Positions 60,583-64,000 of a stretch of 64,000 bases of DNA are shown one piece after another (the first letter of the stretch is position 1; each line of letters starts with the position of its first letter). Source of the stretch: Fibrobacterota bacterium (GTDB taxonomy: Bacteria > Fibrobacterota > Chitinivibrionia > Chitinivibrionales > FEN-1185). The stretch is from NCBI GenBank assembly GCA_003165595.1, contig PLWQ01000013.1, positions 62,001-126,000 of the forward strand. Direction: 5' to 3'. The notes under the pieces are model-generated. The model had not been told where the DNA came from and did not search any database. It worked only from the letters and a program-made list of their open reading frames with translations. A program made the position numbers and the translations under genes.

Positions 60583-60610
60583 CGAAACCTTTTGCGTGAG
60601 AGGTCGTATC

Positions 60611-61357
60611 ATGAAAGTAATTCAGATCGGTGGAATCGCGATGGCCTGCGTTTCCCTGGGTACTTTTTCCTCCTGCTCTTCCATAACCCTTCTTCGTATC
60701 CAGGAACTCAAGCAAGTGGAAGCGCATGTCGACTCGCTGAAGGCGGAAGTAGCCGCTCAAAACGAGCAGTTGCAGATTGAGCAGAAAAACCAGAATGAAC
60801 TTCTGCGTCTCATCCGGGCCGATATGCAGGTGAGGTTCGAGGATCTAGGGCAGAAGATTTCCTCGCTCGAGGGAAGCCTGTCGGAAAACAAGTACAAGCT
60901 GTCTCTTATAGACAAAAAGACGCAGGAGATTCAGGATCAGTGGAAGGCCAAAGCGGTTGCCGATTCCGTTGCAACGACCCAGAAAAACACGCAAGTGGAG
61001 AAACTGTATCAGATCGCCTACGGCGATTACACCGCGTCGCGCTGGGATCTGGCGGCAAACGGTTTCCTTGATCTTGTCAACCAGTATCCGGAATCAGCGC
61101 TTGCCGATGAGGCTTCTTACTGGTACGCCGAGTGCTTTTATGGAAAGAAGGACTTCGATAAGGCCGAGCAGCTGTATTCCGATTACCTGAGGAAATACCG
61201 CAACGGGAAGAAGGTGTGCCCGGCGCTCTATAAGATGGGCCTTGTGTTTGAGGGCAGGAAATTAATGGAGAAGCGTAAGTTGGTCTGGCAAAAGCTGCTG
61301 ACAACGTGTCCCGGATCGCAGGAGGCTACTGCCGCGAAGGAGAAGATGGGAAAGTAG
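60611..61357 (+). CDS. cpoB: CpoB/YbgF-like lipoprotein with coiled coil and TPRs
   Basis: ATG 60611 follows GAGAGGT. The 248-residue protein has a lipoprotein signal (LGTFSSC), a coiled coil (~30-115; ELKQVEAHVDSLKAEV...) and C-terminal TPRs (~130-245; YQIAYGDYTASRWDLAANGF, EASYWYAECFYGKKDFDKAEQLY, PALYKMGLVFE). CpoB coordinates outer-membrane constriction with cell-wall synthesis and is normally the last gene of the tol-pal operon, as here. E. coli CpoB is a soluble periplasmic protein; this one seems to be lipid-anchored. Confidence 0.88.
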   Translation: MKVIQIGGIAMACVSLGTFSSCSSITLLRIQELKQVEAHVDSLKAEVAAQNEQLQIEQKNQNELLRLIRADMQVRFEDLGQKISSLEGSLSENKYKLSLIDKKTQEIQDQWKAKAVADSVATTQKNTQVEKLYQIAYGDYTASRWDLAANGFLDLVNQYPESALADEASYWYAECFYGKKDFDKAEQLYSDYLRKYRNGKKVCPALYKMGLVFEGRKLMEKRKLVWQKLLTTCPGSQEATAAKEKMGK

Positions 61358-61418
61358 AAAAGGCTCTTGTTACCCTGGCTGCCCATGCGAAAGCCGTCGG
61401 GAAACAAGGGCCTTTTTT
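61358..61418. terminator. Terminator of the tol operon
   Basis: A 14-bp stem (AAAAGGCTCTTGTT paired with AACAAGGGCCTTTT, one G.T pair) starts immediately after the cpoB stop. It has a ~31-base loop and ends in a T run, so it works for the rightward operon and may also serve the convergent gene. Confidence 0.75.
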
Positions 61419-61456
61419 GATCTGGGATTAGCATTACAGGCAGTTGTGGAGTACGC

Positions 61457-63802
61457 CTATTTCTTTTCCGGCTCCAGATTGTTCATCTGCTGTTTAAGCT
61501 TCTGTATCTGGCCGTCGAGTTCCTTCTGTTTCTGGTCCATCTTCTGCTCGGTTTCGGCCTTGTTGGACTGCTGTGAAATTTTCTGCACGATCGCGAGCGC
61601 GTATTCGATATCGTTCTTGACTACGTCGATGTTCCTCGAGAAAAACGAAGCCCGGTGAAACTCATTCGCATACACCTGAAATTTGTCGAGTTTCGTTTTG
61701 TCTTCACCCTGCGTTTTGTGCAGGCTGTCTACCTGATGCAGCACGGTTGACGACGGCAGTTCAAGCGAAATCTTGTTGACGTCGAAGGCGAGCACTTCGT
61801 AGGACTTGCGATTGACCCTGTATTTCACTTGTTCGGCGTCAAGCGTGTCGGCGGGCGGTGCCTTGAGCGTCTGGGCTTTTGTGGAAGCGGCAGTGAGGAC
61901 CGTCAGAGCCTGAGAGTAATTCTTTTGCATCAGGAGTGCATATGCCTCTATGAGGGCTCCTTCACACTGCAGGGTCGGTTTGGGAGTCGCTTTTTGCAGG
62001 GTTTGGCCGTAGGAAATGCAATCGGCCCATTGGCGGGCGCGCAGTGCGGTCCAGCACATTCCCAGAAGCGCATCTTCGTAGTAATAGCTCATGTTCGAAA
62101 CCGAGCGAAGCGCGGTAACCGCCTTGGACAAAGCAAGCTGTTCGTAGAACATATACCCGAGAAACACGTAGGATCTGTTGACGATCTCCCGCTGTTCGTT
62201 CGTTGTCACCTTCGACTCGATGCAGTTGCCCAAGGCATTGAGAGCATCTTCCATGTTATAGGTGAGCACATAGGCAATGGCAAGAGAGTGCTGGGCAAAT
62301 GGATATTCCGGATGGTTATCGGGAATAAGCAAGAACAGCTGGATGGCTTGCTGAAAATTCTTGTCTCTCATGTTCTGTTCGGCCATTAGATAGTAGGCAT
62401 GAAACTTGAGCGAGTCGGGAACGCCGGGGGAGTTGAGGAGCTGAAACTGGCTTCCCACCACCGCCGCGTTCTCATCCCGATAGGCCAGTCGCATAAGCCC
62501 GAGATCGGCATAGGGAACCACCGAGCTTTTGGGATAGTCTTTCTTCGTGTCCGAATAATTCTGCGCGGAAAGGTCTCTCATGTCAAGCTTTTCCAGGCAC
62601 GCTCCCCGGTAGTATTGCACCCAGTCGTTCTTAAAGAACGAGGGAAACTGCACGAGGATCTGGCTAAAAAGGAAAAACGAGTCCCAGTATTTTGCCTCAA
62701 AGTACAGTTTGCAGGCGCGGTTGTACAGTTCGTTGGGCGCCATGTCGAGCACACGCGCCATCTTCTTGGCGTACATTTCTTCCCGGTGGAGGCCCACATC
62801 GCCGCGGAGATAGAACGAGTAGGTGGAAACGTCTCCCGTGTACGGCATGCCGATGTACTGGAACAGGAACTGCAGATCGCGTCCTTCGTTGAGGTGCGGC
62901 ACATTTACGCCGGCGGAAAACCCGTAGTATTCGTTAGGCTGCCGGATATTTCCCATAAGGTAATAGATATCCAACATGCGCATGATCCAGCCGCCCACCC
63001 GGAAATTGTAATCGTACTCCAAAGTGGCTGTGCCGGTATCCGCGCTCAGGACCGTAACACGGTGAGCAAGGGCGCTGTAGACGTTCTTTACGCTTACGTC
63101 GATGCCCGCATCTATTTGCTTTTCGAGAAAATAGGCAAGCCACGTAAGCTTTACATTGCTTGTGTAGGTCGGCTCGCTCAGGGATGCTATCTTTAAATTG
63201 TCAAGAACAGGCTCTAGGATGTTCTGCAACGAAATGCCGATCACGTGGTCGCCAAAGACGGGGTCCCGCAGCAGCCGGTACGTGAGTCCGACATCGCCCG
63301 TCATATTGTAATACGGGGTTGTGTAGTTGGTACTCAGGGAAAAACCGAGATTTACCCCGATGCTTAGTCCGCCCCAAATGTTGTTTGCATAGGTGCCGAG
63401 CACGAGAAACTTCTCGTCGTACTGCAGATTGTGGATATTCGAGGTGTCCAAGGTGCCGTCGGCTGCATAATTTGTCGGCGCCACGCCGCCCGATCCCTGC
63501 GCACAGACCGTGATTCCCCACGATTCGTACAGCCCGACGGGAATGGTGACGCCCAGTTCGCCGAGCTGATATGCACCTTGCAACGGCAAGGCTCCGCAGG
63601 CCCGCAAATCTATGTAGTTGTCTTCGGTCAGCAAGGCCGGATTTGTAAGCGGCGAATATCGCGAGAACATGTCACGCCATCGCTGTGTTGTCAAATACTC
63701 GCCCGATAAGCCCTGCGCTAGAAGCGGATAGAGGCATCCGCACGCGATAATGGCAAGAACCGCGCAATGCACGTGTCTGGAGAATTTGTTTGTAATGTTC
63801 AT
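61457..63802 (-). CDS. Outer-membrane beta-barrel fused to TPR repeats and coiled coil
   Basis: A 781-residue protein not matched to a named family. A signal peptide is followed by ~320 residues that look like an outer-membrane barrel: RYSPLTNPALLTEDNYIDL, then alternating strands (GELGVTIPVGLYESWGITV, WGGLSIGVNLGFSLS, FGDHVIGISLQNILEP, YDYNFRVGGWIM), reminiscent of PorV/PorP-type proteins. Residues ~345-640 are TPR-like helices (NELYNRACKLYFEAKYWDSFFLFSQIL, AQHSLAIAYVLTYNMEDALNALG). The last ~100 residues form a coiled coil rich in Lys/Gln. TPRs would face the periplasm. It is convergent with the tol operon and may be an envelope organiser or secretion component; that is inference. Confidence 0.75.
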   Translation of the reverse strand: MNITNKFSRHVHCAVLAIIACGCLYPLLAQGLSGEYLTTQRWRDMFSRYSPLTNPALLTEDNYIDLRACGALPLQGAYQLGELGVTIPVGLYESWGITVCAQGSGGVAPTNYAADGTLDTSNIHNLQYDEKFLVLGTYANNIWGGLSIGVNLGFSLSTNYTTPYYNMTGDVGLTYRLLRDPVFGDHVIGISLQNILEPVLDNLKIASLSEPTYTSNVKLTWLAYFLEKQIDAGIDVSVKNVYSALAHRVTVLSADTGTATLEYDYNFRVGGWIMRMLDIYYLMGNIRQPNEYYGFSAGVNVPHLNEGRDLQFLFQYIGMPYTGDVSTYSFYLRGDVGLHREEMYAKKMARVLDMAPNELYNRACKLYFEAKYWDSFFLFSQILVQFPSFFKNDWVQYYRGACLEKLDMRDLSAQNYSDTKKDYPKSSVVPYADLGLMRLAYRDENAAVVGSQFQLLNSPGVPDSLKFHAYYLMAEQNMRDKNFQQAIQLFLLIPDNHPEYPFAQHSLAIAYVLTYNMEDALNALGNCIESKVTTNEQREIVNRSYVFLGYMFYEQLALSKAVTALRSVSNMSYYYEDALLGMCWTALRARQWADCISYGQTLQKATPKPTLQCEGALIEAYALLMQKNYSQALTVLTAASTKAQTLKAPPADTLDAEQVKYRVNRKSYEVLAFDVNKISLELPSSTVLHQVDSLHKTQGEDKTKLDKFQVYANEFHRASFFSRNIDVVKNDIEYALAIVQKISQQSNKAETEQKMDQKQKELDGQIQKLKQQMNNLEPEKK

Positions 63803-64000
63803 GGGGAAGGTCCTTGGTTTCTAAGAGGTTTGGGGGGTTAAAGGATTATTCCCTTACTTTACCGGTTTAATGGACTGAGCACGCGGCCACCTTTTCTGGA
63901 AAGTGAAATTCTCTCACTTGTAGGATAATATAGTATTGTAACGGATCGAAATAAAACATAATTGGTTTCACGAGATTATTTTTTGTTGTGCGTGCGGGGC
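63803..64000. other. Upstream region of the barrel/TPR gene
   Basis: This AT-rich stretch contains an inverted repeat AAGTGA-N7-TCACTT (63901-63919) that could be an operator. Alternating A/T runs near 63925-63945 could hold a promoter. No gene start is visible before the window ends. Confidence 0.3.

Overview
The window looks like chromosome of a Gram-negative, double-membraned bacterium of the Fibrobacterota (Chitinispirillia/Chitinivibrionia-like) or a close relative. This is inference from gene content: a TIGR02147-family regulator (a family expanded in Fibrobacter), many large secreted proteins ending in FlgD/Por-type beta-sandwich domains like those used by type IX secretion, a Tol system, a TonB-dependent receptor, and GC-rich coding DNA. 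No phage, insertion sequence, CRISPR array or rRNA operon was seen. The only RNA gene is an initiator tRNA.

Region 1 (1-17.5 kb) is mostly surface and secreted proteins: a truncated adhesin-like protein, a small zinc-ribbon protein, an NFACT-R protein, tRNA-fMet with a strong terminator, a GH64-type beta-1,3-glucanase, two paralogous GH2-type glycosidases flanking an opposite-strand protein built from fourteen 60-residue helical repeats, and a soluble Ser/Thr kinase. Region 2 (17.5-29.9 kb) holds a papain-family protease with six FN3 domains behind what reads as a class II CRP-type promoter, a heterodimeric ABC exporter, a dienelactone hydrolase, a radical SAM sulfatase-maturase-like enzyme, a second adhesin-like protein with an unusual Cys-containing C-terminal tail, and a DUF2156 protein. 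Region 3 (30-36.5 kb) has PhoH2 and a leftward group: a divergent chorismate synthase, an active/inactive M16 peptidase pair and a flavodoxin.

Region 4 (36.5-46.3 kb) is a cobalamin locus. A promoter and cobalamin riboswitch precede a BtuB-like receptor, a surface beta-propeller resembling the role of BtuG, BtuF, BtuD, BtuC, cobyric acid synthase, a Dph6-like PP-loop ATPase and a corrinoid adenosyltransferase. The genes overlap or nearly abut and together would capture, import, adenosylate and amidate corrinoids. Region 5 (46.3-52.6 kb) carries purH, topA and trmFO. Region 6 (52.6-57.2 kb) pairs a TIGR02147 regulator, behind a palindrome and promoter, with a DUF2341/LamG lipoprotein and a beta-helix protein. 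Region 7 (57.4-64 kb) is a tolQ-tolR-tolA/tonB-tolB-cpoB operon without pal, facing a beta-barrel/TPR fusion protein.

The points most worth a second look are: a FlgD-type domain nested inside a carboxypeptidase-regulatory domain in two unrelated secreted proteins; the BtuG-like propeller and Dph6-like enzyme in the B12 operon; the 14 x 60 repeat protein; the class II CRP-type promoter; the chorismate synthase with altered active-site signature; and the Cys-Gly C-terminal tail.
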